DNA from: Treponema sp. | GTDB lineage: Bacteria > Spirochaetota > Spirochaetia > Treponematales > Treponemataceae | Length of the DNA stretch: 42,856 nucleotides | Assembly (NCBI GenBank): GCA_016287815.1 | Contig: JAEEWW010000013.1 | Location: forward strand, 1-42,856 | Direction: 5' to 3' | Shown: positions 1 to 8,554 of the stretch, in pieces | Layout: each line of letters starts with the position of its first letter | How positions within the stretch are numbered: position 1 is the stretch's first letter | Made by a program: the position numbers and the translations under genes | The notes under the pieces: generated by a model | What the model saw: only the letters and a program-made list of their open reading frames with translations | Database searches by the model: none | Told to the model about the DNA's origin: nothing

Positions 1-2401
1 GTCCTGTGGACACAATGCGTACAACTTCAAATCCAAATCTTTTTAAAACTTCTGAAGTAACGCCAAATTCCCACAAAGTATAATGGTCTGAAGGACTTTG
101 CTCAAAAAAAGACTTTCTGTTAAATTTTGCAGAAACTCCGGAAGCAGAAGGGGTTGAAAAAGCAAAAATTCCACCCTTTTTAAGAATTGCAGAAACATTC
201 TGCAAAACCTGGCCCAGATTTTTAAAATGTTCTATTACAAACCACATGGTTACGGCATCAAATGTACTTACACCGAATTCTTGAGAAGGATTAAAATCTG
301 GGAACGCAGCGCACGCAACTGGGAATTTTAAATTCTGCCTTACATAATTTACGGCATCTTCTGCAATATCTGTTCCAAAAACCTGAAAACCTGAATCAAA
401 AGCAGCCGAAAGGAAAGGCCCATAGGCACAACCGATATCCAGTACAGAAGATGACCGGGGATTTTCAAACAACGAATTTATAATACCAACCCTGCGCACA
501 CACTGTTTTTTTATTGAATCAAAATCTTCAAGATAAGTTTTTCCATATTGATTTTTATATTGTTCTGCAAAATAGTTTTTGTCATAGTTCATATCCTTTG
601 AAAGATTAAATGACATATAAAGCGTTTTGCAGTTTGAACATCTTCTGAAAGTTCTTTCTGCTGTTCGTGCAACAACAGGATCCAGTTTATTTTTTACGAC
701 AAAAGAAGAATTTGCACATACAGGACAAGCCATCCGCTTCGCAGATGTAAGCTTTGTCACAAACGAAGACAGTTTTTGTGATTTTATTAAAGGAATTTCA
801 CTTTCTTCGTATTTGTAAAGAGCAGGAGTATTTTCAAGAATCTGGTTTAATTCTGTCAGCGGCATGTTAAAATCGTTTACACAGACAAATCCATATTTAT
901 TGGCGAGAGCAATGTGCAGTTCTGAAGTTCCTACAAGAAGAACAGCACAGCCTGCGGCACATGCTTCATAAGCTGTAAGTCCATAATGCGTAACGACCAG
1001 ATCATATTTATATAGCTGATCCATCAGATTTTCAAACGGTTCTGAAAATTTTAAATTATCAGTTAAATTATCCGGTATAAGTGAAGTTGAAGAAGATAAA
1101 CCTTTTTTTACAGTTGTAACTTTTTTTCCAAGTCTTGCAAATGCCATTGAAGCAGGAATAGCAAAAGATAAAGGATCTTCTCCGCCAATTGAAATTAAAA
1201 CAGTTTTTATTTCTGCAGCATTTTTAGGTCTTGGTTCAGTACGGCGTTTTGAAGGCAAAGAAATGTATCTTGAGTCAAAAAGATTTACTTCATCTTTGTC
1301 GCTTAAAGGCGGAATTACATTAAAAAGATAATCGCAATACTCTGTATATTCAGAACCTTCATCCAACGCAACTACAGGAGCAATACTGTGAAGAACAGAA
1401 GCCTGTACACGGTTTAATGAAAAAACATCGGTAAAAATTACTCCGTATTCACCCGGTGAAGGCAGCTTTTCTGTAATCTGCCAAGGTTCAAGTCCATAAT
1501 TATAAGCACTTTGAATAATTGAATCTTTTTCTGCCAAATCCGCATTCTGAGGAATATAAACTGTTGCACCTGTTTTAGAAGCTATTCTTAAACAGCGCAT
1601 AAGATGTCCTGTTCCCTTGCCTTTTTTTACACAGGGAACAAGAAGAATCATGTTTTTAATTTCAGGATTTTCAAACGCCGAAACAATCTGTTCTGTTGTA
1701 AACGGACCTGTTGTAAAAGGTTCAAGTGAAGAATCTGGTACATTCCGGGCATCAGCTTGAGCTTCAAATAAACTTTTTTTTACATGACGGTAAATAAGCT
1801 GTGCTCTTACATAATCTGCATGAGTGTCAATTGTCGTACGCAATTCAGGATAATTCCATCTTGCGGGAGAGTTTTTAAAAACACAGTTGAATAAGTCTGT
1901 ATGCTTATAAAGAGCAGGCCCTACATGCTCATGGTCATACGGAGATTTAGTATTGTCTTTTGCCTTTAAAAGTGAATGTGCATTAAAAATTTCTACACCG
2001 CTTCCATGAGGAAGACCGGTCCATGTTATATAGTCAACTTTTGATTTTTTGTTTTCTGCTTCATATTCGTCTAAAAGAGCCTGTGCGGCTTCATAAAACA
2101 AAAAAGGATTGTCAGCGGTTGCACGGACAACAACATCAGCATTTACCTTTTCTATTAAAAGACAGAAACGCTCAAGCACATCTTCTTTTGGACCTGCAAA
2201 AACCTGCCATCCGCATCTTTTTGCGACCAATTCCAGCTCCGGTAAAGATTCTTCATCCGTAGCAAGATAATAGGCATCTGCCTTTACTTTTTTCATTGAG
2301 TTTAAAACCCATTCTAAAACTGACTTTCCGCCTAAATCTTTTAAAGCTTTTCTAGGAAGTCTTGTAGAGGAAAGTCTGCATTGAGTAATTACAACAGTCA
2401 T
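1..2401 (-). CDS. Cytidylyltransferase / PseG-like / methyltransferase fusion (3' end cut by window)
   Basis: Open frame on the minus strand from ATG at 2401 to the window edge, about 800 codons with no stop; the C-terminus is missing. Three domains are visible. Residues about 1-220 resemble SpsF-type CMP-sugar cytidylyltransferases (N-terminal CRLSSTRLPRKAL; RATADNPF near residue 92). Residues about 255-545 resemble PseG-type UDP-sugar hydrolases/glycosyltransferases (GKGTGHLMRCL near 257; ISIGGEDP). Residues from about 555 form a zinc-ribbon methyltransferase (CPVC...CSNC, then SAM motif VLDIGCAYG near 655). It starts 1 base after the stop of the upstream GT2-like gene and is probably translationally coupled to it. 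The first two folds occur in nonulosonate pathways, so a role in activating and modifying an acidic surface or flagellin sugar is inferred. The exact substrate cannot be read from the sequence. Confidence 0.8.
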   Translation of the reverse strand, partial: MTVVITQCRLSSTRLPRKALKDLGGKSVLEWVLNSMKKVKADAYYLATDEESLPELELVAKRCGWQVFAGPKEDVLERFCLLIEKVNADVVVRATADNPFLFYEAAQALLDEYEAENKKSKVDYITWTGLPHGSGVEIFNAHSLLKAKDNTKSPYDHEHVGPALYKHTDLFNCVFKNSPARWNYPELRTTIDTHADYVRAQLIYRHVKKSLFEAQADARNVPDSSLEPFTTGPFTTEQIVSAFENPEIKNMILLVPCVKKGKGTGHLMRCLRIASKTGATVYIPQNADLAEKDSIIQSAYNYGLEPWQITEKLPSPGEYGVIFTDVFSLNRVQASVLHSIAPVVALDEGSEYTEYCDYLFNVIPPLSDKDEVNLFDSRYISLPSKRRTEPRPKNAAEIKTVLISIGGEDPLSFAIPASMAFARLGKKVTTVKKGLSSSTSLIPDNLTDNLKFSEPFENLMDQLYKYDLVVTHYGLTAYEACAAGCAVLLVGTSELHIALANKYGFVCVNDFNMPLTELNQILENTPALYKYEESEIPLIKSQKLSSFVTKLTSAKRMACPVCANSSFVVKNKLDPVVARTAERTFRRCSNCKTLYMSFNLSKDMNYDKNYFAEQYKNQYGKTYLEDFDSIKKQCVRRVGIINSLFENPRSSSVLDIGCAYGPFLSAAFDSGFQVFGTDIAEDAVNYVRQNLKFPVACAAFPDFNPSQEFGVSTFDAVTMWFVIEHFKNLGQVLQNVSAILKKGGIFAFSTPSASGVSAKFNRKSFFEQSPSDHYTLWEFGVTSEVLKRFGFEVVRIVSTG

Positions 2402-2402
2402 T

Positions 2403-3293
2403 TTATTTATTCCAGTTTTTTATTAATTCAGGTGCATCCATTTTAAATCTATATTTATTTTTACCAATCCATCGTTTTGCTTCCAGGAATTGGTGACGGG
2501 TTTCAAAAAATCCGCAGTTAGAGCGTAATAAATAACTAATAAATGAGCCGAACGGTACAATTCCACAATCAGCCTTGAATTTTGGCATAAGGTTTTTAAG
2601 GTAGAATCTTAAAGAAGAAAGGTCTGGAGTTCTGTCTTCAACAGGAATTTCCTGTGAAAATTCAATCTGAAATGCTGTAGAAATTTTTACCTTTTCACCC
2701 CAAAGCCAGGCACGAAAAGAAAGATCCAGATTCTGCCAGAACGCAGATGTAATTGTATAATCAAATCCGCCCAGCTGCATGAATTTCTGCCTGTTATAAA
2801 GACCTATATAATTAAACGGATACAAAGTATCTATTCCATTGCTTAAGGCACTTTCTGTTTCAATGGTTAATTTTCCGCGCTCTGCACAAGGAGCAAATCT
2901 TATAGGAAGTCCCCGTTTATCAGAAGACAAAAGACGCGGAACAATACAGAAAGCTTTTTCGCAGGCTTCAATTGTTTTTTCTGCAAGATTAGGTGTTAAG
3001 GTTGAAGGATTTATACGCAGGCTATCGCGTATAACAAGTACATAATCTGCTTCACTCTCACCAATTCCGATATTTATAAGGTCTCCATCTGTTACTTTCT
3101 CCAAAGGAACAATAAAACGTACTGACGGAAAACGGGAAACAAATTCTTCTATATTATAATTATCAGGATCCGGCTCAATGGAAATAATCGATTTAAAACC
3201 CATTTTCATCAGGCTGTCCAGCATCTGAAGCCTGAAATGACTTCCAAATGAGTTTATAAGCACAACCGAAATATTCATTTTTACTTCGCTCAT
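2403..3293 (-). CDS. GT2-like glycosyltransferase
   Basis: About 296 residues if started at the ATG at 3293, which gives MSEVKMNISVVLINSFG, a normal GT2-type first strand. The frame is open back to 3422, but that would overlap the upstream gene by 86 bases. ATGs at 3320 and 3278 are alternatives, and none has a strong Shine-Dalgarno. The region YNRQKFMQLGGFDYTITSAF followed by NLDLSFRAWLWGEKV matches the GT2 C-terminal pattern (GGFDE...E D..LR.W..G). The protein has no membrane segment, so it probably acts in the cytoplasm. It lies between the spiro-SPASM gene and the cytidylyltransferase fusion in one minus-strand operon, suggesting it transfers a sugar for the same glycan. Donor and acceptor are unknown. 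Confidence 0.7.
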   Translation of the reverse strand: MSEVKMNISVVLINSFGSHFRLQMLDSLMKMGFKSIISIEPDPDNYNIEEFVSRFPSVRFIVPLEKVTDGDLINIGIGESEADYVLVIRDSLRINPSTLTPNLAEKTIEACEKAFCIVPRLLSSDKRGLPIRFAPCAERGKLTIETESALSNGIDTLYPFNYIGLYNRQKFMQLGGFDYTITSAFWQNLDLSFRAWLWGEKVKISTAFQIEFSQEIPVEDRTPDLSSLRFYLKNLMPKFKADCGIVPFGSFISYLLRSNCGFFETRHQFLEAKRWIGKNKYRFKMDAPELIKNWNK

Positions 3294-3336
3294 GCGTTCG
3301 CTGCCGCCCAAAACGGTCATGTTTATCTGACGTTCA

Positions 3337-4929
3337 TTAAAAATTGAAGGTATAGTATTCATCATAACTTCCAGATATTTCATCGTATTCACCGTTAATC
3401 TGACCTTGAATAAGTTTATCACCTTTGTGCCAGATATCTTCCAGATTTTCTGTAAACACGTTCCCTATTATTGATTTAAACAACGTTTCCTTATATTGCA
3501 TTACAGAACCGTCGCACAAAATTACCATATCCCGGCGCAAATGCCAGTCCGGATTACGTTCCAAAGGACTTAAATCACATGGACTGCGCTCAGGTAAAAA
3601 TCCTGCAAAACTGTTATATTTTTGAATTATAAGTTTTCCCTGCGAAGGACTTTCTTTTTTGCTCCAGAATCTGTAAAAGCTTTCAAGTTCTTCTTCATTT
3701 TCGTTCATACGGACAAACTGAGGGTAAACATCACCTGCAAAATATTTTTCAAGAACTGAAACTGCATTTACAGCTTTTTCAAATCCGTCTGCAAAATGAA
3801 TTTCCTTATATTTTTCTTTTGTTACAGAATCAACACAGACAACCCACATTATTTTTGAATATCCGTTGGTTCGCTTTTTTGATTCTTCGGCAATTAAAAA
3901 GATTTTTTTTGCAAGTTCTTCGGTAACGAGCTGACCGTCTGTTTCTATAAAAACTGAAAGACCTGAATATTTTAAAACTTCACCAATAAAATCTGCAAGT
4001 TGAGGATGGTAAAGAGCTTCTCCAAAAAGAGAAAGGGAAACAACGGCACTTTCTGAAAAATCTGCAATCTGCTTTACAAGAAGTGCAAAGTTTTCAAAAG
4101 TCATTTCGACAAGTTTTTCCTTAAATTCAGGATAGTTTTCCAGTGCTTTCTGATAAGGGCTGTACAGACTTGAGCTTGTTTCTTTTCCTTCAATCTGAAT
4201 ATTATAGAATCCGGGCACTGTTCTAAGAATTAATGCACATTTAGAAGCTTTTTCTGATAAGATTTCTGCAGAATCTTCCGGCAAAGAGATTTTCTTTAAC
4301 TGACAGCAGGCAATATAATTATCTTTTCTACCACAGCTAAAATTAAACCGGTACATTCTCCAGTCTGACGGAGCTATAACAGTTTCAATTTCAAAAGCAT
4401 TGATATCACCTTTCATTGCATCAAAAACACTGGTACGGCTCACCGGATTTTTTCCTGTAAGATTTGAAAGACCTTCTTTTACGGAAAGCGAAGCAATAAT
4501 TCCGGCTGTTCCAGAAGCAATCATTTCCGGCGCAAAACCGTAAGGATATCCGTCTGCAAAAGTATATTCGGCAAGATATGTATTATGAGTTTCAATTATT
4601 TCTTTTGTTAGCTGAAGATTTAAGAACGGGCAGTCTGCCCATGCGTAAATAATGTTTTCGCATTTTTCTTTTTTGCAAAGTTCATGCATGGAAGTTAAAA
4701 GCTCAAAAACATTCCACTCTGATTTAGAAACAATTTCCGCATTATTCTTTGTATTAAACTTCCGGCAATTTTCTTCTGTCAGGGAATCTGCAAAAACAAA
4801 AACTTTTGCAATATCAGGAACTTTTTCTGTCCACTGTAAAACTTTTTGATAGGCATTTAAACCGTCATCAAATTCATCAAAAATATGAAGCGAATTTGAC
4901 GGCGCAAATAAAACAATTATATTCTTCAT
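3337..4929 (-). CDS. Spiro-SPASM protein (NTP-transferase-like plus degenerate radical SAM/SPASM)
   Basis: 530 residues. The N-terminal ~200 residues resemble a sugar nucleotidyltransferase (YAWADCPFL near 95-103). Residues about 235-420 have the layout of a radical SAM domain (SLSLFGEALYHP near 298-309, IETDG near 328). The expected CxxxCxxC iron-sulfur motif is absent, however: the equivalent site reads IEGKETSSSLYSPY (246-259) with no cysteine. A SPASM-like tail follows (WHLRRDMVILCDGSV, then IIGNVFTENLEDIW). This matches the spirochete-restricted family annotated as spiro-SPASM protein, which to my knowledge has no assigned function. It is the first gene of the minus-strand glycan operon and is divergent from xseA, with 50 bases between the starts. 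Classical radical SAM chemistry is unlikely. Confidence 0.85.
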   Translation of the reverse strand: MKNIIVLFAPSNSLHIFDEFDDGLNAYQKVLQWTEKVPDIAKVFVFADSLTEENCRKFNTKNNAEIVSKSEWNVFELLTSMHELCKKEKCENIIYAWADCPFLNLQLTKEIIETHNTYLAEYTFADGYPYGFAPEMIASGTAGIIASLSVKEGLSNLTGKNPVSRTSVFDAMKGDINAFEIETVIAPSDWRMYRFNFSCGRKDNYIACCQLKKISLPEDSAEILSEKASKCALILRTVPGFYNIQIEGKETSSSLYSPYQKALENYPEFKEKLVEMTFENFALLVKQIADFSESAVVSLSLFGEALYHPQLADFIGEVLKYSGLSVFIETDGQLVTEELAKKIFLIAEESKKRTNGYSKIMWVVCVDSVTKEKYKEIHFADGFEKAVNAVSVLEKYFAGDVYPQFVRMNENEEELESFYRFWSKKESPSQGKLIIQKYNSFAGFLPERSPCDLSPLERNPDWHLRRDMVILCDGSVMQYKETLFKSIIGNVFTENLEDIWHKGDKLIQGQINGEYDEISGSYDEYYTFNF

Positions 4930-4979
4930 CTCTTCTATTATCGGTTATGCGGTTGAATAAGATTATTTGAAAATGTAAA

Positions 4980-6206
4980 ATGCAGAAAATGGGTGGAACA
5001 ATTTTTAATTCAGATACAATTTTTACAGTTTCTTCTCTTACAGGCATTATAAAAACAGCTTTAGAATCTTTATCTCCCCAGTCCATTCAGGTAGAAGGCG
5101 AAATTTCAAATTACAGGCCTTCAAGTTCCGGGCATGTATATTTTACACTCAAAGATAATGATGCGCAGATAAGCGCAGTTCTTTTCCGCTCCAGCGCAGT
5201 AAAACTTGATTTTATTCCAAAAGACGGAATGAAAGTCTGCTGTACAGGACGTCTAACAGTATATGCCGCTCGCGGCAATTACCAGATAGTAATCAGTTCC
5301 ATGAAACAGTCAGGAACAGGAAACATTCTTCAAATGCTTGAAGAACGCAAAAAAAAGCTTGCCGCCGAAGGTTTATTTGACAGCAGAAATAAAAAGCCGC
5401 TTCCAATGTTCCCTAAAAAAATCGGAATTGTAACAAGCCCGACCGGAGCCGCGTTACGCGATATTCTTCAGATTGCAAGAAGGCGGAATAATTCAATTTC
5501 AATAATAATTTTGCCGGCACTGGTTCAAGGAGAAACCGCCGCAAATTCAATAGTAAAGCAGATAAAAACCGCAAATGATTTTTGCATGTGTGACATTCTT
5601 ATAGTCGGCCGCGGCGGAGGTTCTCTTGAAGACCTGCTTCCTTTCAGCGATGAAAATGTTGTACGCGCAGTAGCAGCGTCCAAAATTCCTGTGGTAAGTG
5701 CAGTAGGCCATGAAATTGACTGGGCACTCTGCGATTATGCAGCTGATATCAGAGCCCCTACACCATCAGCCGCGGCCGAACTCGTTATTCCGCAAAAAAG
5801 CGACATCTTGAACGAGCTTTCAGGCTATAAAAGCGAAATGATTTTTTCCATTCAGGCAAAGATTGAGCATGTAAAACTGCTTTTAAAAGCTTACAACAAG
5901 GAAAACATGGAACTACAGTTCAGAAACATTGAACAGCCGCTTTTATCCAGATTTGAAAACGCAAAAGAATCTCTTTTAGCAAACATGGAAAAGCGGCTTG
6001 AAGATACAAAAACATTTATAAGAAACTGTATCACGATTCTGGAAAGTGCAAGCCCTCAGGCAATCTTTGCAAAAGGCTATTCTATGGTTCGGGATAAAAA
6101 TACGCAAAAAATAATAAGAAGCCCTGCAGATACTTCTGCAGGAAATGAAATAGAAATAGTTCCGGCAAAAGGAATTATTACAGCAAAAGTAATTTCGCTG
6201 GGCTAA
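4980..6206 (+). CDS. xseA: Exodeoxyribonuclease VII large subunit
   Basis: 408 residues, full length for the family. An N-terminal OB-fold spans about 15-110 (IQVEGEISNYRPSSSGHVYFTL pattern), followed by the catalytic exonuclease VII region (KKIGIVTSPTGAALRDI near 146-163, IVGRGGGSLEDL near 208-219, VSAVGHEID near 229-237, ADIRAPTPSAAAEL near 255-268) and a C-terminal coiled-coil. With XseB it degrades single-stranded DNA in both directions in the cytoplasm. It is the first gene of a repair operon with xseB (20-base gap) and mutL. No strong Shine-Dalgarno precedes 4980; the ATG at 4989 is an alternative. Confidence 0.96.
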   Translation: MQKMGGTIFNSDTIFTVSSLTGIIKTALESLSPQSIQVEGEISNYRPSSSGHVYFTLKDNDAQISAVLFRSSAVKLDFIPKDGMKVCCTGRLTVYAARGNYQIVISSMKQSGTGNILQMLEERKKKLAAEGLFDSRNKKPLPMFPKKIGIVTSPTGAALRDILQIARRRNNSISIIILPALVQGETAANSIVKQIKTANDFCMCDILIVGRGGGSLEDLLPFSDENVVRAVAASKIPVVSAVGHEIDWALCDYAADIRAPTPSAAAELVIPQKSDILNELSGYKSEMIFSIQAKIEHVKLLLKAYNKENMELQFRNIEQPLLSRFENAKESLLANMEKRLEDTKTFIRNCITILESASPQAIFAKGYSMVRDKNTQKIIRSPADTSAGNEIEIVPAKGIITAKVISLG

Positions 6207-6226
6207 AATGTGCTTGGAGAGTAATT

Positions 6227-6505
6227 ATGGAAAATTTTGAAGAAAAACTACAGAGACTTGAAAAACTTTCTTCTGAAATTAAAAAAACAGATATATCGCT
6301 AGAGGATGCCTTAAAAAATTTTGAAGAAGGCATAAAACTTGCTAAAAGCATGGAAAAAGAACTTGAAAAAGTTGAATCAAAAATTCAGATTCTTGTAAAC
6401 GAACCTTCAGTTACAGAAGGCAAAGCTCCTGAACTAGATTTGTTTTCCGGCGCGGATTCAGAAAGCGGAACTGCAGGACAGCCTGTTTCCGGCACAAGAC
6501 AGTAA
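6227..6505 (+). CDS. xseB: Exodeoxyribonuclease VII small subunit
   Basis: 92 residues. Residues 1-60 show the XseB pattern of two antiparallel helices (NFEEKLQRLEKLSSEIKK, then SLEDALKNFEEGIKLAK). The remaining ~30 residues are a low-complexity acidic/glycine tail that is probably disordered. GGAG lies 8 bases before the ATG. The gene sits between xseA and mutL, the expected partner order, and its product should assemble several copies on XseA. Confidence 0.93.
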   Translation: MENFEEKLQRLEKLSSEIKKTDISLEDALKNFEEGIKLAKSMEKELEKVESKIQILVNEPSVTEGKAPELDLFSGADSESGTAGQPVSGTRQ

Positions 6506-6517
6506 GCGGAAAAACAA

Positions 6518-8461
6518 ATGGCAGAAAATACAAATCCGCGCAGACACATAAAAGTATTAAACGCAGAAGTTGCAAGAAAAATCGCAGCCGGAGAAGTTAT
6601 AGACCGGCCAAATGCAATAGTACGCGAATTAATGGATAATGCGGTAGATTCCGGTGCGGATTCCATTACAGTAGAAATTTACGGCGGAGGCATAGACAGA
6701 ATCCGCGTTATCGACAACGGCTGCGGAATTGACGAGCAAGATTTAAAAGAATGCGCAAGACCTCATGCCACAAGTAAAATAGAAACAGAAACTGATTTAC
6801 TTCATCTTACAACCTTAGGATTCAGAGGCGAAGCTCTGGCTTCCATTGCTGCGGTAAGCAGACTTTCTATAACCTCCGGTTCAAAAAGGTTAAAAGCTTC
6901 GGTTACAGAAGATCATATTGTAGAGAATGTCCAGCCAGTGGAAGGTTCTATTGTTCAATCTGAAGCCCTGTTCGAAAATTTTCCTGCAAGACGTATTTTT
7001 TTAAAACGTCCTGCTTCAGAAATGCTTTTATGCAAAAATACTTTTATTGAAAAAGTTCTGCCAAAACCAGAAATTTCTTTCCGACTGAATGTAGACGGAC
7101 AGATGAAATTAAATCTTCCAGCCGGGAAAAGTCTTGTAAGCCGGTTTGTACAGGCAAATTCTCTTTTGGAAAATGAAAAATTATTTTATGAAATAAAAGG
7201 AAGCGGTACAGATTTTACATTCAGCCTTGTAATCGGCGAACCTTCTGTGCGCCGTACTGATAAAAAACTCATTTTAATCTATGTAAACGGCAGAAAAATT
7301 ACGGAATATTCACTTGTTCAGGCTATTGAATACGGCTGTCAGGGATTTTTTCCTAACGGGACTCATCCTGTTGCAGCCCTGTTTGTTCAGATGAACAGCG
7401 AAGTTGTAGACTTCAATATTCACCCTGCAAAAAAAGAGGCCCGTTTTCAAGATATTTCTGCACTTCATCATGCAGTAAGTTCAGGTGTAAGAAATTTCTT
7501 TAAGCAGTACACAATCTCTGCAATGAAAGACGACCAGTTCGAATCTTCCGAAGACAAAAATGAAAACCTTTATTTAAAAGATGAAAATTTTAATAAAGAA
7601 AATGAACCTGCGCTGTCAGATGAATGGATGTGGAAAGAATCTTTTTCACCGGTTGCTTCAAAAAGCAATATCAGCGCAGGTAATTCATACAAAACAGAAT
7701 CTGACCTTCGCTCAAGATTTTTTTCTCCTTCTTACGCAAGTTCCAGGGCAACAAAAGCACACCCGTTTGAAAAAGAATCTTTGGAAACTCAATATAAAAT
7801 TGCTAGTCAGTCTGCAAACCAGCTTGCAATGGATGCCTTAGCGGCTTCAGATTCAGCTTCAACTGAAGACAAATCCGCAGAAAACGAAGCTAATCAAAAT
7901 TTCATTGACCATGACTTTAAATATTTTGGAACCACCTTAGGAGTTTTTCTTCTGGCAGAAAAAAACAACACGCTCTACCTTATAGACCAGCATGCGGCGC
8001 ACGAACGAATTTTATATGACAAAATCATGGAAAATCAGGGAAAAAGACAGCAGCTTTTAATTCCCTATGTAATTGAAACTGATTCTGCAAATGATGATTC
8101 ATACATAGAAAGCATAAGTGCTTCGCTCGAAGAAATCGGCTTTTCAATTAAAAACTGCGGAAATGGCCGCTGGGAAATAACAAGTGTTCCGGAACGCTGG
8201 AAAGGCACAGAAAAAGAACTACAAAATGCAATTCTTACGGAACGCCTTGACTCAAGTGAAATAATTTCTAAACTCGCTGCGATGACGGCATGTAAAGCGG
8301 CCGTAAAAGACGGCTATATTCTTGATTCACAAACCGCAGAAAAACTTGCTAAAAAAGCACTGGAATTAAAAGACCCGCACTGTCCGCACGGAAGACCTGT
8401 TTATACGGCTATAACAAAAGCAGAACTTTTTGGTCTTGTGCGAAGAACTGAAACTCTTTAA
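6518..8461 (+). CDS. mutL: DNA mismatch repair protein MutL (endonuclease type)
   Basis: 647 residues, normal length. The N-terminal GHKL ATPase has all expected motifs: RELMDNAVDSGA with catalytic E37, VIDNGCGI (64-71), HATSKI (83-88) and GFRGEALASI (101-110). A poorly conserved serine-rich linker covers about 335-460. The C-terminal dimerisation domain carries the metal-binding endonuclease signature DQHAAHERILYD at about 490-501 and the CPHGRP motif near 622. The last acidic residue of the DQHA(x)2E(x)4E pattern is Asp instead of Glu. Endonuclease-competent MutL fits organisms without a MutH-type methyl-directed system. The gene starts 12 bases after xseB with GCGGAA as ribosome site. No mutS is in this window. 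Confidence 0.96.
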   Translation: MAENTNPRRHIKVLNAEVARKIAAGEVIDRPNAIVRELMDNAVDSGADSITVEIYGGGIDRIRVIDNGCGIDEQDLKECARPHATSKIETETDLLHLTTLGFRGEALASIAAVSRLSITSGSKRLKASVTEDHIVENVQPVEGSIVQSEALFENFPARRIFLKRPASEMLLCKNTFIEKVLPKPEISFRLNVDGQMKLNLPAGKSLVSRFVQANSLLENEKLFYEIKGSGTDFTFSLVIGEPSVRRTDKKLILIYVNGRKITEYSLVQAIEYGCQGFFPNGTHPVAALFVQMNSEVVDFNIHPAKKEARFQDISALHHAVSSGVRNFFKQYTISAMKDDQFESSEDKNENLYLKDENFNKENEPALSDEWMWKESFSPVASKSNISAGNSYKTESDLRSRFFSPSYASSRATKAHPFEKESLETQYKIASQSANQLAMDALAASDSASTEDKSAENEANQNFIDHDFKYFGTTLGVFLLAEKNNTLYLIDQHAAHERILYDKIMENQGKRQQLLIPYVIETDSANDDSYIESISASLEEIGFSIKNCGNGRWEITSVPERWKGTEKELQNAILTERLDSSEIISKLAAMTACKAAVKDGYILDSQTAEKLAKKALELKDPHCPHGRPVYTAITKAELFGLVRRTETL

Positions 8462-8464
8462 AAC

Positions 8465-8489
8465 AAAAAACTCTTTAGGGTAGTTTTTT
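8465..8489 (+). terminator. Possible AT-rich terminator after mutL
   Basis: Inverted repeat AAAAAACT (8465-8472) / AGTTTTTT (8482-8489) with a 9-base loop, starting 3 bases after the mutL stop. The arms supply the T-run, so it could work in both directions between the convergent mutL and the OmpA-type gene. The stem is weak, with mostly A-T pairs. Confidence 0.4.
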
Positions 8490-8554
8490 CAGGGATTTCA
8501 AAGGCAACCGTCTGATATAGCAACAACCTTTTTGAACTTCCGCCGTTTTACTTT

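Noticed and set aside
3294..3422. Long N-terminus of the GT2-like protein
   Set aside because: It would overlap the spiro-SPASM gene by 86 bases and precede the normal GT2 first strand by about 45 unrelated residues.
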